64,000 bases of DNA from Melitaea cinxia (GCF_905220565.1 NC_059423.1:4956001-5020000); one strand, 5' to 3'. Positions 12,103-21,811 are shown, numbered from the stretch's first letter. The notes: generated from the sequence alone by a model not told the origin. Numbers and translations: made by a program.

Positions 12103-13165
12103 AAAATCAAAATCAAAATCAAAAATAGCTTTATTCAAATAGGCTCCAGGAGCACTTTCGAATCGTCATTTTACAAATTAAAACTTTAAAAATAAATTAT
12201 TATTTTTGTAAAAGTGAAGCTAACGCCAATTCGGAATGTAGATTCTGCAGAGAAGAATCGGCAAGAAACTCCGCAGTTTTGAAAATAATATATAAACTGT
12301 GTTTTAGTACAAAATTAGAAACATGTTGCATGAAATACGCCATCACTAAGTCCACACATCTCTATCAACTATGTAATCCTGCACCGAGTAACAAGCTTTA
12401 TCTATTAATTTTTTTTTTAATAAAAACTTTAAATTTATGTTGAGACAATTCCAAACTCGTTTGTGGTATTTTATTATGCATGTAGAAACGTTTACTTTGC
12501 GCAGTCGTAAACTTGGAATTACAATTTTGTTATTCCTTCTCGTGTTTACAATGCGATTATTACTATTTATTTCAAAACAATGAATATTTTGGTGGATATA
12601 CATAATATTGTTATAAATATACTGCGACGCGATCGTTAATATGTCCACCTTTTGGAAAACATCCTGTAGGAAGACTCGAGCTCCAAAATCGTAAACGCCG
12701 CAAATAGCCCTTTTTTGCAAGATAAATATAGTCTCAATATCTGCAGCATTACCCCACAGTAACAGGCCGTAAGACATAACACTATGGAAATAGCTAAAAT
12801 ATATCAAGCGTGCAGTTGCAACGTCGGTCAGTTGTCGTACTTTTCTAACTGCGAATGCCGCGGAGCTGAGTCTACCATTCAAGGATGACAAATGGGAATT
12901 CCACTGAAGTTTTGAGTCCAAATGTATCCCTAAGAAAACTGTAGTATCATTGACAATAAGCCTCTTGTTATTTATTATAAAATTATAATTTGGATGCTTA
13001 ACATTAGGTAACGAAAACACAACGCACTTGTTTTTTTGACGTTCAAAACCAAGTTATTTATTTTAAACCAATCTTGAATTCGCGACAAAGAAGCGTTCAC
13101 GTCATCATAATTTACTTTTTTCCTATCAACTTTAATTATTAGAGATCACCAAATAGCAAATATGG
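12103..13165 (-). mobile_element. Jockey-type LINE, 5' truncated
   Basis: Minus-strand copy with a (TTTTGA)n tail (plus-strand 12103-12127), a ~220-bp 3' UTR and a reverse-transcriptase remnant. It is truncated near the YADD box at about 13165. The same 3' UTR recurs at 6135-6358, 18416-18505 and 55228-55392, and as a scrap at 61588-61632. Confidence 0.8.
12346..13150 (-). pseudogene. Reverse transcriptase C-terminal remnant of a Jockey-type LINE
   Basis: 224 codons open (12346-13020). It contains VFLGIHLDSKLQWNSHLSSL, the typical block after the palm, then LIYFSYFHSVMSYGLLLWGN and FILQKRAICGVYDFGAR, the thumb/connection motifs of the Jockey superfamily. Upstream, the sequence reads SRIQDWFKINNLVLNVKK in a shifted frame; a 1-nt slip in the A7 run near 13030 accounts for the break. 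Remains of the YADD region near 13140-13160 carry stops. A dead fragment. Confidence 0.75.
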
Positions 13166-13269
13166 TAAAAGTGAAAATATTTTCCCCAAGCGGAAATCGA
13201 ACGCGTAATTGCTGATTCTAAGACGTCTTTTGTACCAGGGTTGTTGCAAAACACAATCAATCTACGTTA
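13166..13269 (-). repeat. tRNA-like scrap next to the LINE
   Basis: On the minus strand AATTACGCGTTCGATTTCCG resembles a B box (GTTCGATTTCC) and lies between the LINE truncation point and a family D fragment. The A box is not convincing; it is probably part of a decayed SINE. Confidence 0.3.
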
Positions 13270-13465
13270 ATATTATAATAGTTGAAAAGTTTGTTTGTTA
13301 ATTTAAACGTGATAATCTCTGGAATTTCGGAACGGAAGGTTCGAATCAAAAAATATTTTTGTGTTTAATAGCCCATTTATCATGGAAGTCATAGACTTTA
13401 TAATAATTTAGTACGTTTTTTCTCAAAATAACATGTGTAAAACCTCGGGGGCAGAGCTAGTTGTT
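13270..13465 (-). repeat. Family D fragment
   Basis: GTTGAAAAGTTTGTTTGTTA at one end and GGGGCAGAGCTAGTTG at the other, i.e. the family D ends in reverse orientation. Decayed and non-coding. Confidence 0.5.
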
Positions 13466-13602
13466 TATAAAAGAATAAGTTGAAATATCCACACACAGCA
13501 TAGTTACCGAAACTCTGTTATTAATAAATAATTTTTATCTGAAGCAGTTATAGAAACTGAAATATAAAATTGAAAAACTGCATCTACATAAGTATGTACG
13601 TA

Positions 13603-13963
13603 TATAATTGTGTTTGCAGCCAAACAAGGAAAAACCGATTTCAATTATATCAACAAGTAATACAACGTAGGTAGACGAAAAAATAGTGAAGTAAATACGC
13701 ATTATCAAAGATTACTCCAAAAGTTGTAATCAGATCTCGGTGAAATTTACATGTGACCACATGATAAACATCGGCTTTCGATTAAATTAAAAATAATCAA
13801 AATCGGTACACCCAGTAAAAAGTTATGCGGATTTTCGAGAGTTTCCCTCGATTTCTCTGGGATTCCATCATCACATCCTGGTTTCCTTGTCATGGTATCT
13901 CCTATCCAAAAAAAAAGAATTATCAAAATCGGTTCATAAATGACGGAGTTATCCCCGAACACA

Positions 13964-14031
<68 letters not shown>

Positions 14032-14070
14032 TGAATTGAGTAAACTCCTCCTTTTTTGAAGTCAGTTAAA
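13603..14070 (+). repeat. Family E repeat containing an (AT)n microsatellite
   Basis: Left end ATTGTGTTTGC...AACCGATTTCAATTA, right end GAATTGAGTAAACTCCTCC...TTGAAGTCAGTT. The two ends are inverted around AACCGACTTCAA / TTGAAGTCGGTT. An (AT)n run of about 60 bp lies at 13970-14028. Other copies are at 18536, 39240, 40008 and 51948. A MITE-like element is likely; the class is unknown. Confidence 0.6.
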
Positions 14071-14184
14071 AAAATGAAAGTTAAATTAATATTTTTATCA
14101 ACAAAAAGGTGGTTTTTTGGATAAAACTCCATATGATATGATAAAATAGTAAATATAAAAATGTAACTATTTTAAAATTTATTA

Positions 14185-14275
14185 TCTGTTATTGTACTAA
14201 CACTAGGATAAAAGAAACATTGTTACTAACACTACATGGGCTAGTCCCGAAATAAATTTCATTATTATTATTAAT
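14185..14275 (+). repeat. Decayed LINE 3' end with (ATT)n tail
   Basis: GGGCTAGTCCCGAAATAAAT then (ATT)n. The same ending (CTAGTCTGAAATAAAG then ATT repeats) is seen at 17600-17671. Confidence 0.45.
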
Positions 14276-14626
14276 ATAGCTCATCGTCAAACCTAAAATA
14301 TTGTATATTTTAATTCTGTAGAAACACGCTTTGCACGTAGTGTAGGGCATTATGGATCTCTACGCTTGGCCGATTTTTGACAAAGGAAACAAAAGTTATA
14401 ATATATTTTTGAGAAAATGTGGCGTATGAATAAACATGTACATTTTATGATAGATTTGATATTAATATTGAAATATAATATTGCAATTTTTTTTTCAATG
14501 AGCTACATTGATTTACAAATAGTTAATTTTAACTCGGCACATATCGGTACAAAATAGGAACATACGATAATACAAATCAATTGTATTCATAAAAGTTTAA
14601 TATTTTTGTAATGCTGTTCACTAAGC
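14276..14626. other. AT-rich spacer
   Basis: Nothing recognised between the LINE tail and the tRNA-like array. Confidence 0.5.
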
Positions 14627-14641
14627 TATTCCAAATTATTT
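14627..14641. repeat. Left copy of a 15-bp direct repeat flanking the tRNA-like array
   Basis: TATTCCAAATTATTT, identical to 16014-16028. The first four bases could partly belong to the array unit, so the certain duplication is 11-15 bp. Confidence 0.75.
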
Positions 14642-14664
14642 TTGAATATCATATCAAAAATTGA

Positions 14665-14737
14665 CCGCTCCAGCGGGGTTCGAACCCGCGTCTCCGACTT
14701 ACCGTGTCGGCGCTCTAGCCAATTAAGCTATGGAACG
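14665..14737 (-). tRNA. tRNA-like gene, anticodon GGU (Thr), array copy 1
   Basis: Folds as a cloverleaf: acceptor CGTTCCA with TGGAGCG, D arm GCTT/GAGC, anticodon stem CCGAC/GTCGG, 4-nt variable region, T stem GCGGG/CCCGC with loop TTCGAAC. A box TAGCTTAATTGG and B box GGTTCGAACCC are canonical for RNA polymerase III. A T5 terminator follows 4 nt after the discriminator base. The anticodon loop ACGGTAA has C at position 33 in place of the near-universal U, and GGU is not a usual nuclear Thr anticodon in animals. It may therefore be a tRNA-derived gene and not a working tRNA. Confidence 0.7.
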
Positions 14738-14974
14738 ATGCACCCGCTCGAGCGAAACTTTCGATATGATAATTTTTAATTTCGGTTTAAGCGAACCGTG
14801 GCGCCGTCTATAGTGAGCTCTTTACAGAAACCCGTAACTATTCAAAGTTTCATATTACAATGAAAATCTTTGACAGGAGACGACACCGTGCTATTTTTAA
14901 TATCTAAGATTTTTATTTTTGTGTTACCCACATTAGGAATTCTAAACATTTTTGAATATCATATCAAAAATTGA

Positions 14975-15047
14975 CCGCTCCAGCGGGGTTCGAACCCGCG
15001 TCTCCGACTTACCGTGTCGGCGCTCTAGCCAATTAAGCTATGGAACG
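14975..15047 (-). tRNA. tRNA-like gene, array copy 2
   Basis: No difference seen by eye from copy 1, 310 bp away in the same orientation, with the same flanks and T5 terminator. Confidence 0.7.
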
Positions 15048-15248
15048 ATGCACCCGCTCGAGCGAAACTTTCGATATGATAATTTTTAATTTCGGTTTAA
15101 GCGAACCGTGGCGCCGTCTATAGTGAGCTCTTTACAGAAACCCGTAACTATTCAAAGTTTCATATTACAATGAAAATCTTTGACAGGAGACGACACCGTG
15201 CTATTTTTAATATCTAAGATTTTTATTTTTGTGTTACCCATATCGTAT

Positions 15249-15321
15249 CGTTCCATAGCTTAATTGGCTAGAGCGCCGACACGGTAAGTCGGAGACGCGG
15301 GTTCGAACCCCGCTGGAGCGG
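15249..15321 (+). tRNA. tRNA-like gene, array copy 3 (first after the inversion)
   Basis: Same gene on the plus strand. Its upstream flank is replaced by the inversion junction (TATCGTAT), so this copy lacks the 5' flank shared by the other four. A T5 terminator follows. Confidence 0.7.
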
Positions 15322-15558
15322 TCAATTTTTGATATGATATTCAAAAATGTTTAGAATTCCTAATGTGGGTAACACAAAAATAAAAATCTTAGATATTAAA
15401 AATAGCACGGTGTCGTCTCCTGTCAAAGATTTTCATTGTAATATGAAACTTTGAATAGTTACGGGTTTCTGTAAAGAGCTCACTATAGACGGCGCCACGG
15501 TTCGCTTAAACCGAAATTAAAAATTATCATATCGAAAGTTTCGCTCGAGCGGGTGCAT

Positions 15559-15631
15559 CGTTCCATAGCTTAATTGGCTAGAGCGCCGACACGGTAAGTC
15601 GGAGACGCGGGTTCGAACCCCGCTGGAGCGG
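15559..15631 (+). tRNA. tRNA-like gene, array copy 4
   Basis: Same 73-nt gene, with the full 5' flank ending CTCGAGCGGGTGCAT and a T5 terminator. Confidence 0.7.
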
Positions 15632-15868
15632 TCAATTTTTGATATGATATTCAAAAATGTTTAGAATTCCTAATGTGGGTAACACAAAAATAAAAATCTT
15701 AGATATTAAAAATAGCACGGTGTCGTCTCCTGTCAAAGATTTTCATTGTAATATGAAACTTTGAATAGTTACGGGTTTCTGTAAAGAGCTCACTATAGAC
15801 GGCGCCACGGTTCGCTTAAACCGAAATTAAAAATTATCATATCGAAAGTTTCGCTCGAGCGGGTGCAT

Positions 15869-15941
15869 CGTTCCATAGCTTAATTGGCTAGAGCGCCGAC
15901 ACGGTAAGTCGGAGACGCGGGTTCGAACCCCGCTGGAGCGG
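15869..15941 (+). tRNA. tRNA-like gene, array copy 5
   Basis: Same gene. The downstream flank is cut short at 16013, where the flanking direct repeat begins. Confidence 0.7.
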
Positions 15942-16013
15942 TCAATTTTTGATATGATATTCAAAAATGTTTAGAATTCCTAATGTGGGTAACACAAAAA
16001 TAAAAATCTTAGA

Positions 16014-16028
16014 TATTCCAAATTATTT
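16014..16028. repeat. Right copy of the 15-bp direct repeat flanking the array
   Basis: TATTCCAAATTATTT, matching 14627-14641. Confidence 0.75.
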
Positions 16029-16532
16029 AACAGAGAAAAGTTTTATACAATAAAATTGGAAATATTATCTTGCAAACTTAATATATTACCACGTAAAACT
16101 TTCGCATAGTATTAATACACGCCATCTAGTGTATATTGTTAACATTCTGTAGGTGTTTTGTGTTTAAAGTTATATCCACATATGCTAGATGGCGCTGTAA
16201 TGCAATATAGTTCTTATAAATAACGGCAGGTAGCGCGAAATGATGTATTTTCTAAATAAAATTAATAACATTTCTTTGTTTTTAGATGGAATTAAATTAT
16301 TACTTAGATTTAAAATTTCAGTAGACTTTCCTATTATGATTTATTGCAATGGACACGAAAATTGTTCAGATTTCTCTTAAAATAGGGTTAATTTAAAATC
16401 TCCTGCTTGATAATTGTTATCCTTGGAATATGTAAATATTAAAATAATAAAATAACATTAAGGTCGAATAGGAATCCAGCTATATTAAAATACGACAGTG
16501 TTTTTGTGTGGAAATTTTTAAATTTAACTTAC
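16029..16532. other. AT-rich non-repetitive DNA, candidate intron
   Basis: It lies just downstream (minus-strand sense) of the candidate exon. It holds an inverted motif pair, GCCATCTAG (16121-16129) and CTAGATGGC (16185-16193). No other gene signal. Confidence 0.4.
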
Positions 16533-16634
16533 CCCAATGTCTTGGTGCTAATCAGAGGTGTTTTCAAATTTAGGAATCCATTCAGGCGGCTAATATTTTT
16601 GTCTCTGCCACGATCTGTAGCAGATGAGTCGGCT
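16533..16634 (-). CDS. Candidate 102-nt protein-coding exon of an unidentified host gene
   Basis: On the minus strand a pyrimidine-rich tract ending GTTACAG (acceptor) precedes, and GTAAGTT (a strong donor) follows. Of the three frames only one is open across the exon; it reads SADSS-type residues, then RGRDKNISRLNGFL and NLKTPLISTKTLG, with 1 nt left over at the start and 2 nt at the end. The length is an exact multiple of three, so skipping would keep the frame, as in cassette exons. Composition is less AT-rich than the surroundings and the sequence belongs to no repeat family in the window. I do not recognise the protein. No partner exon was found here, so the exon call rests on splice sites and one open frame. 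Confidence 0.6.
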
Positions 16635-17454
16635 CTGTAACAAAATAAAACAATATTAAAATAAAAACGCTACGCTTATAAAAATAATTTACTACTAACA
16701 GGCATTATTGACTTAGCGCCATCTGTTATCATTTAAGATAGGCTTATAAAATTTAAGAACCAACGATCAAACTTCCAAGTTACATCGATAGATGGCACTA
16801 CAATGAATCTCGATAGTAAAACATTGCTGCAAGAAATATGTATGAGTGTCATATTTAGTGTATAAAAAAAAAAAACAATATTTTAGGTTGTCGCAATACT
16901 TAATCGATGTAATTTTATTTATTGTATGCGAAAAAAAATACTTCTGTACCGTTGTTTCGAGTCTTTATTAGTAAAAAGCGCCAAATATCATTCGCATACA
17001 AACGACATTATACAAATACGTAAACATTTAAACAAATTTTTTCTTGGCTGGGTCTCAGTACCCGGGCCTCCGAAACAGTGATGCTGTGAAAGCCTCAAAG
17101 GTCAACAGTATATTCATTTCGAAAAAAGAAATTGTAACCAACTTGAGCCTTTTTCCTTTTTTTGTTTCCATACAAGTTAAAACATGTGTTAATTATCTTA
17201 TTTCGGATTATATTTTGAGCTCGTACCTACCTACTAACCTACTAAAGTCGATATAATAGGTATACAAATTTTACCTATATATTCATATTAAAAAAAAGTG
17301 TTAAATTAAATAGTAAAACATGCAATAACTTGTGGCCTACATAAATTACATATTATTTTATAGCCTAGAATAGATAATGAAAAAATAACTAGCTTCACAT
17401 TTTACCGTTAAATAAAATATAGATACATATTCTTAATTTTCTGTTTTTTTTTTG
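16635..17454. other. AT-rich DNA upstream of the candidate exon
   Basis: Contains the inverted pair GCGCCATCTGTTA (16716-16728) and ATAGATGGCACTAC (16788-16801). A GC-richer patch at 17045-17100 (CAGTACCCGGGCCTCCG) sits in a short open frame without recognisable domains. No further exon could be supported. Confidence 0.4.
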
Positions 17455-17671
17455 TCTACTAACACCATTTTTAAAAAATTTTAAATTTTTGAATTTTGAA
17501 TTTTTGAATTTTTTGATTTTTGATTTTACTTTTACTTTATTTAATTTTATTTTTACTTATTAATTTTTTAATTTAATTTTGTTTTGTTTTTTATTCTAAA
17601 TGTTGTTTTGTTGTATTAACCCAATATAGACTTAAAATCTAGTCTGAAATAAAGTATTATTATTATTATAT
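17455..17671 (+). repeat. T-rich tract and decayed LINE 3' end with (ATT)n tail
   Basis: Very T-rich low-complexity stretch, then AATATAGACTTAAAATCTAG, TCTGAAATAAAG and (ATT)n. The ending resembles 14185-14275. Confidence 0.45.
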
Positions 17672-17726
17672 TCGAACTTTATATTGGGATCATATTAAAC
17701 TATATTTTATATATTTTTAAAAACTA

Positions 17727-17945
17727 GCTGACCCCGCAAACGTTTTGCCATATATGTTATTAACACCCTTAATCCCCCTCCCCCCTTATAACTTAGGGGG
17801 TATGAAAAATAGATATTGGCCGATTCTCAGACCTACCCGTTATGCACACAAAATTTCATAACAATCTGTCCAGCTGTTTCGGAGGAGTATTTTAACTAAC
17901 ATTATGACACGAGAATTTTATATATAGGAAATCGTTTTGATATAT
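17727..17945 (+). repeat. Family D repeat (CCCCGCAAACG subtype)
   Basis: CTAGCTGACCCCGCAAACG head, the middle TTGGCCGATTCTCAGACCTA, and the end GAGAATTTTATATATAGG. Other copies are at 20140, 24305 and 62461. Non-coding; class unknown. Confidence 0.65.
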
Positions 17946-18415
17946 GTCAGTATAAATATTTTAGATTATTCTTTACAATTAACATTTTAAATTTTATTTT
18001 ATTAATTCCATTTTTATGTTTTGCTACCTTTACATTACTTTTAATTTTATTATCATTTAATAGTTACTGGAGATTTTAAAGTTATTATAATTACTTCATT
18101 AGCCAAATTACTTTCCTTAAATGAAATTTTCATTCAGTTAATTTTGCGTATGTCGTTATTACCCTCGTAGCGCGTAGCACTTTCGTAGACGCGTAGCAGG
18201 GAGTAATGTTACACAAAATTAATTTAACTTAAGCAATTTATATCCGCTGCGTTTGGCAGCCAACTCGGAACTCACGATATAAACTTGGCTGGTTTTAGTA
18301 ATATTTTTCAATAGATAATTAAATTATCATAACTCGTAATCATTGAATAAACATTTAAAAACAAAGTGAAAACTAAAAATAAATTAATAGATAAAGCTTA
18401 AATAATAATAATCAC

Positions 18416-18505
18416 TTAAAGTTTTAATTTGTAAAATGACGTTTCGAAAATGTTTTGCAGCCTATTTGAATAAACTTATTTTTGATTTTGATTTTGATTT
18501 TGTTG
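18416..18505 (+). repeat. Jockey-type LINE 3' end fragment
   Basis: AGTTTTAATTTGTAAAATGA followed by the (TTTTGA)n tail at 18479-18503. Same family as 12103-13165. Confidence 0.7.
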
Positions 18506-18535
18506 AAAACATCGTATTAAAAACAATCATACTCG

Positions 18536-18700
18536 TAGATGCAATTGTGTTTGCTTGAGAACGAAAAAAAATTAACTTCATTTACATCGAACAGTAATAC
18601 AACGTATGTAGATTAAAAATTACTCAAGTAAATACGTGTTATTAGAGACAACTAGATCTCGATTAAAATTTAAATTAATATACTATTAAGCGTGACGTAT
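18536..18700 (+). repeat. Family E repeat, truncated
   Basis: CAATTGTGTTTGCTTGAG head and the following ACATCGAACAGTAATACAAC; the right end is missing. Confidence 0.5.
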
Positions 18701-18857
18701 TTCTCACTTCAAATCTATAGTCATTCACTATACACACTTTTGACTACATTAAATACGATATGACTCTAATGACTTATTCGCCACTTATCGAGCAGCAACG
18801 TTAGCCGCACAATAATTGAACAATAACTGCCTCTTTACTTACAAATTATAATACATG

Positions 18858-18960
18858 ACAAAGATGGCGACTGACCAATCAGAAAATTAGTATTAACTAT
18901 TCGATAGATGGTATCACCATCTTTATGCTCTTCTGGTATTTAACAAATAACAATTACAGT
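18858..18960. repeat. Diverged duplicated unit, copy 1
   Basis: Starts AAAGATGGCGACTGACCAAT and runs through CACCATCTTTATGCTCTTC. Copy 2 is at 19072-19168. Confidence 0.5.
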
Positions 18961-19071
18961 AAGACCGCTACAATCTAATGAAATTACAATCAATATAATC
19001 TTATAAAATTATTAGAAGTATAAATTTGAATGATAACAGTATTTATTGAGTAACTACCGCACAAAACAGAT

Positions 19072-19168
19072 AATAAAGATGGCGACTGACTAATTGTAAA
19101 TTAATATGAACCATTCGGAAGCTGGTGTCGACATCTTTGTACTTGTTCCGATATTAAACGAATAAACG
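19072..19168. repeat. Diverged duplicated unit, copy 2
   Basis: Starts AAAGATGGCGACTGACTAAT and runs through CGACATCTTTGTACTTGTTC. About 215 bp from copy 1, in the same direction. Confidence 0.5.
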
Positions 19169-20139
19169 ATCAATACAAAATCCAATATTTTAATAATTGT
19201 TAGAATTACAAATTTAAAAAGGATTTATGTGCAAAGTGTAGTACTTAAAGCCAACTTGACAGGTTTCTGAGTCATAATTACGCCCATCATACAACACAAT
19301 CAGTTAATGTATTTCAGTAATGAGTAATCATTCATAAACCTTTATTTCAAATAACTGTTGTCCTATAAGTGTTAGGCAAATTATTTTTTTAGGGAAACTT
19401 AATTGATTTCTGAGCCACAAGTTCACCAATCGAACGACACAATATGTAACTAAGTTTATTAAAGTTACAATAAATAATTTATTAATTGTAGGTATATTTT
19501 AATTACAATTTGTTTTACAATTATTTTTAGCATTACACAGGCTTTTTAGTTAGATTAGTAGTAAAAATCTGAATATATATGTATATAACCTATTTAGTTA
19601 CATATTTTATGTACAAAACGCTGTCCCGCGGTTATGTGTGCATTGATTTGAGAAAAAAATAGATTGTATTGTTCCTCGCTAAATGGGTTATCCAACACAA
19701 AATTAGTTTGTTTAAACAAACAAACAAATAGTATAGATATGGTATAAATAAATTAAACTGTGTATCTAAGTTACATTATATTTCTCAAATAAATGTTTCT
19801 TGCTAATACATTACCACAAGCACGTTCAAATAACACAATATTGAACAAGCTAAGCGCTAACAGACCGACAATTTACCTTAATTGCTTCCCTCTGTTAGTT
19901 CTAGACTAAAATAGGTTTGACATTTCATTGTTTCCTACAACTTTAGTAATTTAGTTAAGTATCTACTGAACTTGAGCTCAGGAAAAATAAAAGTTTACTG
20001 CATGTAAGACGAGAATTGATATACCGATGCCGTTTGTTCAAAGGATATTTTATCGAGGATACAATTGGTGTATTATAAAATTTATTCTTTAAATTCGTCG
20101 ATGCAGTTGAAACATAAATATTTTTAGTCAACCTTTCGC

Positions 20140-20355
20140 GCTAATCTAATATATAAAATTCTCGTGTCGCGGTGTTTGTAGTTAAACTCCTCCGAAACTT
20201 TTCAATTTTTTGATAAATTATTAATTTTTATTTTATTATGATTTGGCGTTGAAAAATACGTACAACACTAAATTTTCACCCTTCTAGCACCAACCCCTAT
20301 TTTTAAATAGCGTTTAGCGGCAAGGCAACGTTTGCTGAGTCAGCTTGTATACTAA
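20140..20355 (-). repeat. Family D repeat
   Basis: TATATAAAATTCTCGTGTCG at one end and ACGTTTGCTGAGTCAGCTTG at the other, i.e. the complement of the 17727 copy. Confidence 0.6.
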
Positions 20356-20479
20356 AATAAATATGAAACAATTTTCATCCATTAAGCAGATGGGTGGAGC
20401 TCATCTGTAGTTACGATCCTTTATACATTAGAAAGAAGGCTTAAGACAACGCAGAAAGTTATAAATAAACATTTTAAAT

Positions 20480-20960
20480 GATATGTTTGTCGGCATCTGC
20501 ACTTTCGTAGGTAATTAGGAAGAGATTTATAAATAACAGATGCACCGATCACGCCACTTAGCACATCGTTCGATAGTTACCTACCCTCACTCATTATGTT
20601 ACTCGAGTCATTCTGACGTGTATAAAACGATAGGTGCAAGGCAGTCTTGGCTCTGGCTTAGCGCAGTGCACTTGTTGTATCCTGCTAGTTAACTAAGACT
20701 TAACCTAGACTCTTTCAATAATTAATTTTTGCAAACGAATTAATTGTTAGATATTATATTAGGATCTATAATTTGGCTAGGCAGAGCGGGCAACTCGAGC
20801 AGTGAAGGTAAACATTGATGCGCATCTCAAACGGGGCCTCCTGAAATCTAGCCTAGGTCGCAAATCCTAGGAACTGCTCTGAGGGTCTCCCTCTGCAAAC
20901 GATGGACCCGGCATCCACACGGTGTATCCATCAAATGCTAAGAATTTAGTTTCCCCGCCC
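20480..20960 (+). promoter_or_regulatory. Possible promoter and leader (TATA box) of unknown origin
   Basis: TATAAAACG at about 20620-20628 is followed about 20 bp later by GGCAGTC, an initiator-like match, and then by a GC-richer leader. A donor-like AAGGTAAAC lies near 20807-20815, and more GC-rich non-coding sequence extends to about 20960. It could be an LTR plus leader of a retrotransposon or a host first exon. I could not find LTR ends or a TSD. Confidence 0.3.
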
Positions 20961-21472
20961 CATTAACAAATAACTATCTTGTGTTACCTTACATTATTAA
21001 CCAGTCTGACCTTCTACTTACATACATATTTTTAAAAATATAATACGAAAACGACCCACACACATTTGCAAATAAATAAATACAAATAAAATGTTCAAGA
21101 CTATTTGTAACCCTGTTATTGACACAATTTTATTTGTAGAGAACTTAAGCCCGATTCTGTCAATTCCAGAAAATCGCCTTCATAAACGAAACTCAATATA
21201 TTTTCAACAGTTATTTGCGGGATAAATACCCGGAAGAGCCGGTAAGCGTCTTTAACTGCTTTGTACATCTGTCAGTTGCAGGTGTCAATTGCAAAGTACG
21301 GATGCGTCTGATTCCGCCTTAAGAGATATTCTAGTCATCTCTATAAAAAGGCCAGTTACTTGCTTAGGATCCATATTTAGGATAAAATTTCAAGCGAAAA
21401 TGTTTATCTACTTATCTATGTACTTATTAAATTAACCCTCATATACCTTTTATATTTATAATTTTTTTAATC
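20961..21472. other. AT-rich spacer
   Basis: No gene or known repeat recognised. Confidence 0.45.
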
Positions 21473-21481
21473 ATTCTTGAT

Positions 21482-21811
21482 CATCATTACAGCCTTTACA
21501 GTCCACTACTGGACATAGGCCTCCACAAGCTTACACCAAAAATAGCGTGAACTCATGTGTTTTGCCCATAGTCACCAGGCTGGGCAGGCGGGTTGGTGAC
21601 CGCAAGGCTGGCTTTGTCGCACCGAAGGCGCTGTTGCCCGTCTTCGGCCTGTATATTTCAAAGCCAGCAGTTGGATGGTTATCCCGCCATCGGTCGGCTT
21701 TTCAAGTTCCAAGGTGGTAGCGGAACTATATTATCCCTTATTCGCCTCTAACGACACCCACGGGAAGAGAGGGGGTGGCTATATTCTTTAGTACCGTAGC
21801 CACACAGTATT
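21482..21811 (-). mobile_element. Short RTE-derived element with 9-bp TSD
   Basis: Full-length short element, (ATG)n end at left. ATTCTTGAT is duplicated on both sides (21473-21481 and 21812-21820), showing insertion by target-primed reverse transcription. Non-coding. Confidence 0.85.

Larger units (their letters stand above)
14642..16013. repeat. Inverted array of 310-bp units each carrying a tRNA-like gene
   Basis: Five tRNA-like genes. Two lie on the minus strand (spacing 310 bp), then, after a junction at about 15241-15248, three on the plus strand (spacing 310 bp each). The right arm is the reverse complement of the left arm as far as I can follow by eye, with flanks as well conserved as the tRNA-like part. 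This makes a large palindrome with a very short centre. Near-identity of the units means recent amplification or ongoing homogenisation. A palindrome this clean is also hard to assemble, so an assembly artefact must be considered. Confidence 0.85.
18701..20139. other. AT-rich, largely repeat-free DNA
   Basis: No gene. It holds two diverged copies of a ~100-bp unit at 18858-18960 and 19072-19168 (see findings). No splice-bounded open frame was recognised. Confidence 0.4.

Noticed and set aside
13825..14132. Frames with long YIYIYI runs on both strands
   Set aside because: Translation of the (AT)n microsatellite in a family E repeat.
14642..16013. CRISPR-like or satellite array reading of the 310-bp repeats
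   Set aside because: Units are long, carry a complete tRNA-like fold and are inverted halfway; no short repeats with unique spacers occur anywhere in the window, and this is animal DNA.
17044..17256. Possible exon around a GC-richer patch (70-codon frame)
   Set aside because: No acceptor or donor of quality at its borders; the frame soon runs into AT-rich low-information sequence.
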